DNA of 64,000 nt from Deltaproteobacteria bacterium (GTDB lineage Bacteria; Desulfobacterota; Desulfobulbia; Desulfobulbales; Desulfurivibrionaceae), in the NCBI GenBank assembly GCA_026388695.1, contig JAPLJH010000062.1, forward strand, positions 1 to 64,000, in the 5' to 3' direction. The notes beneath the pieces were generated by a model. The model ran no database searches, had not been told where the DNA came from, and saw nothing but the letters and a program-made list of their open reading frames with translations. Positions 26,228-33,590 of this stretch are shown here, piece after piece. How positions within the stretch are numbered: position 1 is the first letter of the stretch; the number at the start of each line of letters is the position of its first letter. A program made the translations under genes and the position numbers.

Positions 26228-28095
26228 GCAACCCAGCATCCTACGATCCCGACTGGCAGGAAAAATACAGCGACATGATCGCCACGCCTTACCAGGCCGC
26301 GGCCAAAATCAAACCCGGGCAGCGAGTCTTCATCGGCACGGCCTGCGCCGAACCGGTGCTGCTGGTCAAGGCCCTTACCGAGCGGGCCAGCGAGTTGGCC
26401 GACGTGGAGATCATCCAGCTGCTCACCAAGGGCGATGCCCCTTACGCCAGCCGTAGCCTGGCCGACTGTTTTTCGGTGAACAGCTTTTTCATCGGGGCCA
26501 ACATCCGGGAACATATCCAACAGGGGCTAGGCAACTACACCCCCACCCTGCTCTCCGATATCCCCATGCTGTTCAACTCCGGCCAGCTTCCCATCGATGT
26601 GGCCCTCATCCAGGTAACGCCGCCAGACGAGCGCGGCAAGGTGAGCCTGGGGGTTTCGGTGGACATCGTGAAAAGTGCGGCGGAAAACGCCTCGCTGGTG
26701 ATCGCCCAGGTGAATCCGCTGATGCCCAAGACTCTGGGCGACAGCTTTCTCGACATCTACGACCTTGATATTCTGGTGCCAGCGGCAAGCCCTATCATCG
26801 AACGGGAATCCACGCCGGTGTCTGCGGATACCCGACGCATCGGGGAGCACATCGCCGCCCTGATCGAAGACGGGTCCACAATCGAATTTGGCATCGGCCG
26901 CATCCCCCACGCCCTGGTGGAATTTTTGCACCACAAAAAAGACCTGGGCATCCATACGGAGATGCTCACCGACTCCATCATCGACTTAGTGGAATCTGGC
27001 GCAGTCACCGGCAACCGCAAAACCACAGACAAGGGAAGGATTGTGGCCAGCTTCTGCATGGGCACCCAGCGCCTCTACGACTACATCGACAACAATCCCA
27101 CCTTCTGTTTCAGGCCCACGGAATATGTCAACGACACCCATATCATCGGCAGGCAGCACAAAATGGTGGCCATCAACATGGCCTTGGAGATCGACCTCAC
27201 CGGCCAGGTTTGCGCCGACTCTCTGGGCTCCCTCTTCTATTCCGGCATCGGCGGCCAGGTGGATTTCAACAGAGGCGCAGCCCGCTCCATCGGCGGCAAG
27301 CCCATTATCGCCATGGAGTCAACGGCCAAGGATAAAACCATCTCCCGCATCGTCACCCGTCTGACCCCGGGGGCCGGGGTGGTCACCACCCGGGGCGAGG
27401 TGCATTACGTGGCTACTGAGTACGGCATCGCCTACCTGCACGGCAAGAGTGTCCAGGAACGAGCCCTGGCCCTGATCAGCATAGCTCATCCCAAGTTCCG
27501 GGAGCAGCTATTCAAGGAAGCCATCGAGGCTAAGTATCTCCGCCAGGATCTCGGCGATGTGGAGGGCCGCTTCATGATCGCTTCCAAGGAAATGAACACC
27601 ACCATGCTGCTAGAAGACGGCACCCAGATCAATTTCCGGCCCGTCCATCTCACCGATGAGCCCCGGATGCGGGACATCCTCTACGCCCTTTCCCAGGAAA
27701 CCCTGTACTACCGGTTCATGACCCACAGCCAGCGCTTCGGCCACAAGCAGATTCAGAACTTCGTCTACCTCGACCACCGCAAGGACGCCTCCATTGTCGG
27801 GACCCTGCCGGAGGCGCACGGCGAGGAGATCATCGCCATTGGCCGCTACTATCTCGACGAAAAAACCAACCGGGCCGAGGTGGCCTTTATCGTCCGCGAC
27901 GAGTGGCAGAACAAGCGGATCGGCTCCTTTCTGTTCAAACACCTGGTCACCATCGCCAAGAAAAACGGGATCGCCGGTTTTTCCGCCGAGGTGCTGCGGG
28001 AGAACAAACGCATGCAAGCCATCTTCCTCCATTGCGGCTTCACCGTAAAGAGCAGCCTGGAGGAAGACGTTTACAGCTTCCAGATTGACTTCTAA
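26224..28095 (+). CDS. Acetyl-CoA hydrolase/CoA-transferase fused to GNAT domain
   Basis: This is a 623-residue protein. Residues about 1-450 form an acetyl-CoA hydrolase/transferase of the 4-hydroxybutyrate/acetate CoA-transferase type, with FGIGRIPHALVEFL and the late motif TTRGEVHYVATEYGIAYLHG. Residues about 460-620 form a GNAT N-acetyltransferase, with the acetyl-CoA-binding segment DEWQNKRIGSFLF and a C-terminal GFTVKSS strand. CoA-transferases move CoA between acetate and other acids. A GNAT on the same chain would use the same acetyl-CoA to acetylate a protein or small molecule. It is the last gene of the operon. Confidence 0.88.
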   Translation: MSNPASYDPDWQEKYSDMIATPYQAAAKIKPGQRVFIGTACAEPVLLVKALTERASELADVEIIQLLTKGDAPYASRSLADCFSVNSFFIGANIREHIQQGLGNYTPTLLSDIPMLFNSGQLPIDVALIQVTPPDERGKVSLGVSVDIVKSAAENASLVIAQVNPLMPKTLGDSFLDIYDLDILVPAASPIIERESTPVSADTRRIGEHIAALIEDGSTIEFGIGRIPHALVEFLHHKKDLGIHTEMLTDSIIDLVESGAVTGNRKTTDKGRIVASFCMGTQRLYDYIDNNPTFCFRPTEYVNDTHIIGRQHKMVAINMALEIDLTGQVCADSLGSLFYSGIGGQVDFNRGAARSIGGKPIIAMESTAKDKTISRIVTRLTPGAGVVTTRGEVHYVATEYGIAYLHGKSVQERALALISIAHPKFREQLFKEAIEAKYLRQDLGDVEGRFMIASKEMNTTMLLEDGTQINFRPVHLTDEPRMRDILYALSQETLYYRFMTHSQRFGHKQIQNFVYLDHRKDASIVGTLPEAHGEEIIAIGRYYLDEKTNRAEVAFIVRDEWQNKRIGSFLFKHLVTIAKKNGIAGFSAEVLRENKRMQAIFLHCGFTVKSSLEEDVYSFQIDF

Positions 28096-28145
28096 TCTGC
28101 TATCCTCTCCGTGGGGGGTAAAATAAGCAGGCTACGGAGGAAGGG

Positions 28146-28946
28146 ATGGTTTCCCCAGTTGTAAACGATGTTGCCCAAAAATCTGTCAGAATCATGGTGG
28201 TCGAGGATGTGGATTTCAATCTGGCCATCCTCACCGACATCCTTGCCGAGCGGGGCTGGCAGACTGTTGCTGCCACCAGCGGCGAAGCCGCACTGGATAT
28301 CCTTGCCCAGGACACCGATTTCCAAATAATTCTGATGGATATCGGCCTACCCGGCATTGACGGCGTGGAGACCACACGCAGGATCAAAGAAAACCCGGCT
28401 TGTCGCGCCATACCGGTCATCGCCCTTACAGCCGACACCGCAAGCGAGCGGGAACGTCTTTTAGCCGCAGGACTTGACGGGTATGCGGAGAAAAACTTCG
28501 ACCCAGACCAACTTTTTGCCGCCATTGACAAGCATCTTTTCCCTGCCTGCAAAAAACAACAACCATCGGAACCAGCCTTGGCAGCTCCAGGGGAACATCT
28601 CGACCTGGATTTCAAGGCCCTATTCACCACCTACGCTGACGAAGAAACCCTCTGCCGGATAGCCAAGGCTTTTTTTGCCGATACCGACAAACAGATCATC
28701 CTGCTCGGCGCAGCAATGGCCGCAGGCGATCAGACTAAAACACTGGCCTGTTGCCATAGCCTCCGAGGCTCATCTGCGATTTTCACCGCAAAAAAATTGG
28801 GCGCGGCGGCAAAGGAGCTGGATGCCTTGATCCGCCTGGGGAAAAAAGATGAAGCCGATTCCGCCTGGCACAGGGTGTTGGCCGCCCATGAATCGTTGCG
28901 CGGAGCTGTGACCAGCCGACTCAACCTGTCGCTGCAAAACGAATAG
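28146..28946 (+). CDS. REC-Hpt phosphotransfer protein
   Basis: This protein of 266 residues has a receiver (about 15-130; Asp in LMDIGLPGIDG) and a C-terminal Hpt domain (about 155-255; His in CCHSLRGSSAIF). The usual receiver Lys is in AEKNF. It has no kinase or DNA-binding domain, so it works as a relay between hybrid kinases and other receivers. The ATG at 28146 is preceded by GGAGGAAGGG. It starts a run of three plus-strand receiver genes next to the chemotaxis-type cluster, whose kinases are its likely partners. Confidence 0.88.
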   Translation: MVSPVVNDVAQKSVRIMVVEDVDFNLAILTDILAERGWQTVAATSGEAALDILAQDTDFQIILMDIGLPGIDGVETTRRIKENPACRAIPVIALTADTASERERLLAAGLDGYAEKNFDPDQLFAAIDKHLFPACKKQQPSEPALAAPGEHLDLDFKALFTTYADEETLCRIAKAFFADTDKQIILLGAAMAAGDQTKTLACCHSLRGSSAIFTAKKLGAAAKELDALIRLGKKDEADSAWHRVLAAHESLRGAVTSRLNLSLQNE

Positions 28947-29019
28947 GCCGCAGCGGCCAACCCCAATTTTCACCTAAGATTTTCTTGCTTCCGGCAACGG
29001 AAGAATACAGAAAGCATAT

Positions 29020-29445
29020 ATGCCCCCTGACTATTCAACCATTCTGATTGTCGATAATGCGGAATTCATCCGTATGGTTGTCCGCTTGCGCCTGGAGGGG
29101 GCCGGAGTGGCGCCTAAAAATATTTACGAGGCGGAAAACGGGCAGGAGGCTTACGAGCTTCTGGTCGCCAAAGGGATAGCCAACATCCTGTGCGATTATG
29201 AAATGGGGGTTATGGATGGAATAGAGCTTGCGACCAAACTCCTCATTGTGGAGCAGCGTCGGGATCTCCGATTTATCCTGTTCAGCGGCACCCCCCTGGT
29301 AAAGATCACGGCCGCACTGGCCGAGACCGGGCTGGACATCCCGGTTGTTTCCAAAACCAGGCTCAGAGAAAGCTGGACCCAGGCAGAAACTCTCAGCACC
29401 TGGTTTCCAGAACTGGCCATCAACTTGGCCCAACAACAAAAATAA
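29020..29445 (+). CDS. Single-domain receiver, divergent
   Basis: This protein of 141 residues is a CheY-like fold: hydrophobic strand TILIVDN, phospho-acceptor Asp in ILCDYEMGVMDG, Thr/Ser in LFSGTP, and Lys in VSKTRL. The first acidic position is VDN instead of the usual VDD, so Mg2+ binding may be altered. A 20-residue C-terminal tail follows the fold. It has no output domain and its spacing from neighbours is loose. Confidence 0.8.
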   Translation: MPPDYSTILIVDNAEFIRMVVRLRLEGAGVAPKNIYEAENGQEAYELLVAKGIANILCDYEMGVMDGIELATKLLIVEQRRDLRFILFSGTPLVKITAALAETGLDIPVVSKTRLRESWTQAETLSTWFPELAINLAQQQK

Positions 29446-29550
29446 CACTGCACATTTAAAAAACTGCCGATATGTATTATAGTGCCAGCTGAAACGGATC
29501 AAATTCCCGCATGCGCACCACTGATTATGATTCCCTCGGGGGGGAAATGA

Positions 29551-29925
29551 ATGAAGATACTCATTGTCGATGATGAACTAACAGCCAGAACCATTCTCAA
29601 GAATCACCTCACAAAGAGTGTGCCGGGATGCGAGCTCTTTGAAGCGGCAAACGGCACCGAGGCTATTTTCCGCTACCTAAAATACCAGCCGGATGTCGTT
29701 CTCCTCGATCTTATCATGCCGGTGGTGGATGGAGAGACCTTTCTCAACATCATTGAAGATGCCTTCCAAAAAGGTTTTCTCAAAAAAGAGCCAAAGGTCA
29801 TCGTCATCACCAGCTTTGATGACCCGGGCAAACTCCTTGAGGTGTCAGGCAGGCCATCGGTGGAAACAGTCATCCCCAAGCCCATCACCCAGGCCACCAT
29901 CGAACGGCTGAAAGTCCTGCTGTAA
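29551..29925 (+). CDS. CheY-like single-domain receiver
   Basis: This protein of 124 residues has all receiver landmarks: VDDE, Asp in LLDLIMPVVDG, Thr in VITSF, and Lys in IPKPI. GGGGGG lies just before the ATG. It is convergent with the minus-strand receiver at 30040-30408. The partner kinase cannot be told from sequence. Confidence 0.88.
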   Translation: MKILIVDDELTARTILKNHLTKSVPGCELFEAANGTEAIFRYLKYQPDVVLLDLIMPVVDGETFLNIIEDAFQKGFLKKEPKVIVITSFDDPGKLLEVSGRPSVETVIPKPITQATIERLKVLL

Positions 29926-30039
29926 CTTGATTCTGCCACACGCGAATGGGGCAACGGTAATAGCGGGAAACAATGATGGGGTGAAGATCTGCGGCGAATA
30001 AGCAGCCTGAATCTCCCGGAGGGAACAAATTGGTGAAAC

Positions 30040-30408
30040 TCAGGGAGAAAGGACTTCCTCTATTCTGGAAAGAAGCTCCTGGTTGGCAAAAGGCTTGGCA
30101 ATGGTCGAGGAAACCCCAAGAACCCCGGCAATTTCCAGGTAATCCTGCGGAGAACATCTCCCGCCCCCGGAAATAGCAATGATCTTCACCTGGGGATAAC
30201 GCTGCTTCATCTCTTGAATCAACTCCAGCCCATCCATTTCCGGCATGACAATATCGGTGATGACCAGATCAAAAACCAACGACTGATACAGCTGCAAAGC
30301 AAGTCTGCCGTTCTCGGCAGTGCGCACCTCATGCCCGGCTTTTGTCAGCAGCATTGTCAACGACTCCCGCACCATGTAATTGTCGTCAATAAGAAGAATT
30401 CGCGCCAT
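30040..30408 (-). CDS. CheY-like single-domain receiver
   Basis: This protein of 122 residues has IDDN, Asp in VITDIVMPEMDG, Ser in AISGGG and Lys in IAKPF. The frame opens earlier with TTG at 30420; the ATG at 30408 with upstream GGAAAAACGG is preferred. It is the distal gene of the minus-strand chemotaxis-type cluster, 78 bp after the CheX-like gene, so it may be co-transcribed. Confidence 0.85.
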   Translation of the reverse strand: MARILLIDDNYMVRESLTMLLTKAGHEVRTAENGRLALQLYQSLVFDLVITDIVMPEMDGLELIQEMKQRYPQVKIIAISGGGRCSPQDYLEIAGVLGVSSTIAKPFANQELLSRIEEVLSP

Positions 30409-30486
30409 CCGTTTTTCCAACCGCCACTCTGTTTGCCAGCTTATTATTGAGCCTGAAAAAATCCCCTAAACAACAGAACATACACT

Positions 30487-30960
30487 TCATCTATTTTCAA
30501 GCGCCACCAACGACTCACCTGTGGCAAGCAGAGTAAAACACATGCCTTCGATCACAAAACTCCAGCTCGATACAGGCGGGGCTGGCACGTTGAACGGACC
30601 GCAGAACCTTTCTGGAATTCCCAGGGTGAAGCTTTTGTCCTCAGGCAAGATTGCACTCAAAAATCTCCCGGCAATAGTGTTCAGCAATTCATCGAGAAAA
30701 TCCCCTTCGCTCTGCTCGTTCAATTCGCCCGCCATTGACCCATACACAATACTGGCCAGATACTTCAACAGGCTATTCTCCATAATCAGCTGAAACTCCC
30801 CCTGAACAGGATCATGCACCAACAATGACGCCCCACAAGCCGCTAAATCATACTGCGGAGTCGTCTCGCTGGGCATCACCTCGGTAAAGGCCGTGTTCTC
30901 GATGATCTCGGAAATGAGCGGGACCATGATCCCGGTCCAGTTGCTTTCTTCACTGGTCAC
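30487..30960 (-). CDS. CheX/CheC-like phosphatase or receiver-binding protein
   Basis: This protein of 157 residues contains the CheX-type helix ELLNTIAGRFLSAIL, with the Glu and Asn that in CheX/CheC attack the aspartyl phosphate of CheY. The start is a GTG with GGAGGG upstream and overlaps the stop of the receiver gene by 11 bp. This suggests it acts on that very receiver. CheX proteins dephosphorylate CheY-P; the assignment rests on the signature helix and context. Confidence 0.75.
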   Translation of the reverse strand: MTSEESNWTGIMVPLISEIIENTAFTEVMPSETTPQYDLAACGASLLVHDPVQGEFQLIMENSLLKYLASIVYGSMAGELNEQSEGDFLDELLNTIAGRFLSAILPEDKSFTLGIPERFCGPFNVPAPPVSSWSFVIEGMCFTLLATGESLVALENR

Positions 30961-31342
30961 CTGCCTGCCCTCCTTTTTCCAGAAAATCGCGCAGCAGCAT
31001 ATTGAGTTTCGCCGGCGAAACAGGTTTATCCAAAACGCCCATGGCGCCCAAGGCCTTCAGCTCAATTTCCTTTGCAGGGTTCCCGGCGCTGGAGATGACC
31101 AGCACCGGCAATGCGGACAATTTCGGATTCGCCTTGATCCATTTCAGCAGGGTGGTGCCGTCCATAACCGGCATGGTCAGGTCGGTGAGCAACAGGTCAA
31201 CCGGAGCATTTCTGATCTTTTCCAGGGCGTCCTTGCCGTTTTCCGCCTCGATAATTTCAGCCCCCTGAAACCCGGCAATCTCAAGACACCGCCGAATAAA
31301 CATCCGGGCCGTACCTGAATCGTCCACAATGGCTATGCGCAT
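30950..31342 (-). CDS. CheY-like single-domain receiver
   Basis: This protein of 130 residues has VDDS, Asp in LLTDLTMPVMDG, Ser in VISSAG and Lys in LDKPV, all as in CheY. The frame opens at 31369, but the ATG at 31342 follows GAGGAGG and is preferred. It overlaps the HDOD gene upstream by 10 bp and the CheX-like gene downstream by 11 bp, a very compact coupling that suggests fixed stoichiometry with the CheX-like partner. Confidence 0.88.
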   Translation of the reverse strand: MRIAIVDDSGTARMFIRRCLEIAGFQGAEIIEAENGKDALEKIRNAPVDLLLTDLTMPVMDGTTLLKWIKANPKLSALPVLVISSAGNPAKEIELKALGAMGVLDKPVSPAKLNMLLRDFLEKGGQAGDQ

Positions 31343-32223
31343 TCCGGTGCCTCCTCTTCTTTGCCCCAAAACACTCCGGCAACCTTGGAATATTCCTGCT
31401 CTACACCAAGCATCACCGCAGCCAGTTCATCGCTGCTTAAGGCAATATACGATTCGTAGGCTGTATCCAACAAATATTGCAGCGCATCCGAACCGGTCCC
31501 TACCCCGGACATCATGGCTACGATATCAGCCAAATGGATGGTGTAGACCAGAGGCTTCAACGCCTCGTCCGCCAAGGCCGGTTGATGATGAAACCGTATT
31601 GCCTGTGGCAAGGGTGCAGGCAGATTCCAGTTCAAACTCAACTCATAACCGGCCTCGGCATGGTCAAGGCCGAGGATAGCACGCTCGGCTGCGGCATAAT
31701 CCGGAAACTTCTTTTGTTCCATGGCCTGCTGAATCTTCTGCGGGGTCTTCTTTAAAAAATCAGACACCACCCCTTTACCAAGATCGTGGAGCAGGCCACA
31801 GGTAAAGGCCAGATCGCCGTTGACCTCGGTTCGCGCGTGTCCGGCAATTATTTTTGCGGCAATGGCAGTTTTTAAATCATGCCGCCAAAGCGAACCGGCC
31901 TCTGCGGCGTAGCCTTCCAGTTTTTTGTCAAAAAGCAACCCTGCCGCCTCAGACATGGCAATACCCACCACCATGTCTTCCCCAAGCAACGACACGGCAT
32001 GATCAATGGAATAGACTTCTGCCTTTCGGGCAAAGGCGGCGGAATTCACCACCTTGAGTATCTGGGCGGTGAGCACCGCATCATATTTGACAATATTGAC
32101 GATCTCAGCAATGCCGTGTTCCGACTCCCCGCTCAACTCAAGCAGCCTGGCCACGGCGCTGGAAATAAGCGGCACATTCTTGATGGCCTGGCGAACTGCA
32201 ATCTCTTTTTCCTGCCTGTTCAT
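31333..32223 (-). CDS. HDOD-domain signalling protein
   Basis: This protein of 296 residues has an HDOD domain (about 15-215: VVNSAAFARKAEVYSIDHAV, GLLHDLGKGVV). HDOD proteins resemble HD hydrolases and often sit beside chemotaxis or c-di-GMP modules as scaffolds or output proteins. A GTG lies nine bases earlier, but the ATG at 32223 has GGGAG upstream and overlaps the CheD stop as ATGA. Enzyme activity is not claimed, since most HDODs are thought to be non-catalytic. Confidence 0.85.
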   Translation of the reverse strand: MNRQEKEIAVRQAIKNVPLISSAVARLLELSGESEHGIAEIVNIVKYDAVLTAQILKVVNSAAFARKAEVYSIDHAVSLLGEDMVVGIAMSEAAGLLFDKKLEGYAAEAGSLWRHDLKTAIAAKIIAGHARTEVNGDLAFTCGLLHDLGKGVVSDFLKKTPQKIQQAMEQKKFPDYAAAERAILGLDHAEAGYELSLNWNLPAPLPQAIRFHHQPALADEALKPLVYTIHLADIVAMMSGVGTGSDALQYLLDTAYESYIALSSDELAAVMLGVEQEYSKVAGVFWGKEEEAPECA

Positions 32224-32717
32224 ATCTCCCACTCGCCCTTCGTTGGTGAAGACAAGACAATCTTCCCCGTCCCCACCGACACCGATACGGTCCGGCTAAT
32301 ATTGCCACCCACGTCTTCCGTTACCGGCCCCATGCCCAGTGGCCAGAGAATTTTTTTCAAGGCCAGCACATTCCGCTTGCCGATGTTAAAGGTGTTATTC
32401 GTATCCATAACATTCGCCCCTCCGGCAATTTTCACCACCATGCCCTGGGCAAGGCTTCCGGGCGGCATGGCGATAGCCGCCATTTTTTGCAGGATGGCGT
32501 GGATGCCGGTATCGGCGAAATAGCCGGGCCGATCCCGGACAATTTCGGGGCTGATGCTGGACTCCGGCAAAGCCACATGAATCAGGCCCACCGTTCTGGT
32601 CGGCTTATGCAGAAAAATCACAGCAACACAGGAACCCAGGGCAAAGGTTTTTATTACCTCTTCCGGATCCTTGGAAACTGCAAATTCGCCGACCCCTACA
32701 ATCTTTGTTTTTGCCAT
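32220..32717 (-). CDS. cheD: CheD receptor glutamine deamidase
   Basis: This protein of 165 residues has the CheD catalytic Cys in FALGSCVAV, the His in GLIHVALPES, and the KIAGGANVM motif. CheD deamidates glutamines in receptor helices and in some species binds CheC/CheX. GGAAG precedes the ATG at 32717. It lies between a receiver gene and the HDOD gene, in a cluster that also has an MCP, CheB and CheR, so a full adaptation set is present. Confidence 0.9.
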   Translation of the reverse strand: MAKTKIVGVGEFAVSKDPEEVIKTFALGSCVAVIFLHKPTRTVGLIHVALPESSISPEIVRDRPGYFADTGIHAILQKMAAIAMPPGSLAQGMVVKIAGGANVMDTNNTFNIGKRNVLALKKILWPLGMGPVTEDVGGNISRTVSVSVGTGKIVLSSPTKGEWEI

Positions 32718-32759
32718 GATCTTCCATCGTAGAACAATCAGCAGTTCAAAGCAGGCGGG

Positions 32760-33158
32760 CTAAGCCACAAGCCCCATTCTTTTTATTTCGGCAAACAACT
32801 TGTCACGGTCAATTGGCTTCACCAGGTAAGCATCACATGAGCCTTTCATCAGGGCAGCCATAATATTTTTTGCATCATTCAGCGCTGTGACCATGATAAT
32901 TTTGCTCATATCAGACCCCCAGATGCCCCGCTCTTTTTCAATATCCCGAATCTGTCTGAGCACCTCCTGACCATTAAGATTTGGCATCATGATGTCAAGA
33001 CAGACAAGATCATAGGGCTCTTTCATTTCCAGGGCCTGCTTGTAGGCAGCCATGGCCTCCAGCCCATCCATGGCCACATGACAAATCCCCAGGGGGGAAA
33101 GCATCTCCTGCAAAAGTGTGCGACTGATAAAATCATCTTCGGCTATCAGAATTTTCAT
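32760..33158 (-). CDS. CheY-like receiver
   Basis: This protein of 132 residues has AEDD, Asp in VCLDIMMPNLNG, Thr in VTALN and Lys in LVKPI. It is closely similar to the receiver half of the Hpt-REC protein at 40569-41465 (shared features FISR, SPLGxCH, YDLxCLDIMMP), so the two are recent paralogues. AGGAG lies upstream of the ATG. It lies between the small Hpt gene and cheD. Confidence 0.88.
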   Translation of the reverse strand: MKILIAEDDFISRTLLQEMLSPLGICHVAMDGLEAMAAYKQALEMKEPYDLVCLDIMMPNLNGQEVLRQIRDIEKERGIWGSDMSKIIMVTALNDAKNIMAALMKGSCDAYLVKPIDRDKLFAEIKRMGLVA

Positions 33159-33214
33159 GGAGCTTTTCTCCTGTCAGGAACTCAACTTATCGACATGATC
33201 CAGGTTTTCTGGGG

Positions 33215-33589
33215 CTATACCTTGTCCAACCAATCAGGGCCTGAAAAAAAGACGACGATCCTCTCAATATGCTGCTCAAGCTGGGGCAGCAGTGCCTCAG
33301 CTTGAGCCAGTTCACCCGTAGACCCGCAAACCTCCAGGGCTCTAGCAATGTCTCTGGCTTCTGCCGCGCCAAAACTGGCCAAGGAGCTTTTTAGGGTATG
33401 GGCTATGATCCGAACCTGACCGGCATCACCGACTGCCAATCCATGTCGAAGCTGCCGCAATTTCTCTGGGAAATCCACCAGGACATGATCCACCAGAACC
33501 CGGATCACCTCGATCTTCCCCCCGACAGTCTTCTTCATCTCGGTCAGGTCAACGGGGAAATCGGGAATGGTCTGGGGCTGCTCAGTCAT
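33215..33589 (-). CDS. Stand-alone Hpt phosphotransfer protein
   Basis: This protein of 124 residues is one Hpt domain; the phospho-His is in IIAHTLKSSLASFGA. The open frame extends to 33655 inside cheA, but the ATG at 33589, one base after the cheA stop, gives a normal domain. With no other domain, it is a relay protein that could connect hybrid kinases with the many receivers around it. Confidence 0.85.
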   Translation of the reverse strand: MTEQPQTIPDFPVDLTEMKKTVGGKIEVIRVLVDHVLVDFPEKLRQLRHGLAVGDAGQVRIIAHTLKSSLASFGAAEARDIARALEVCGSTGELAQAEALLPQLEQHIERIVVFFSGPDWLDKV

Positions 33590-33590
33590 T

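Noticed and set aside
28948-28976. GGCCG-CAG-CGGCC hairpin after the REC-Hpt gene as a terminator
   Set aside because: The stem is only 5 bp and there is no adjacent T-run.
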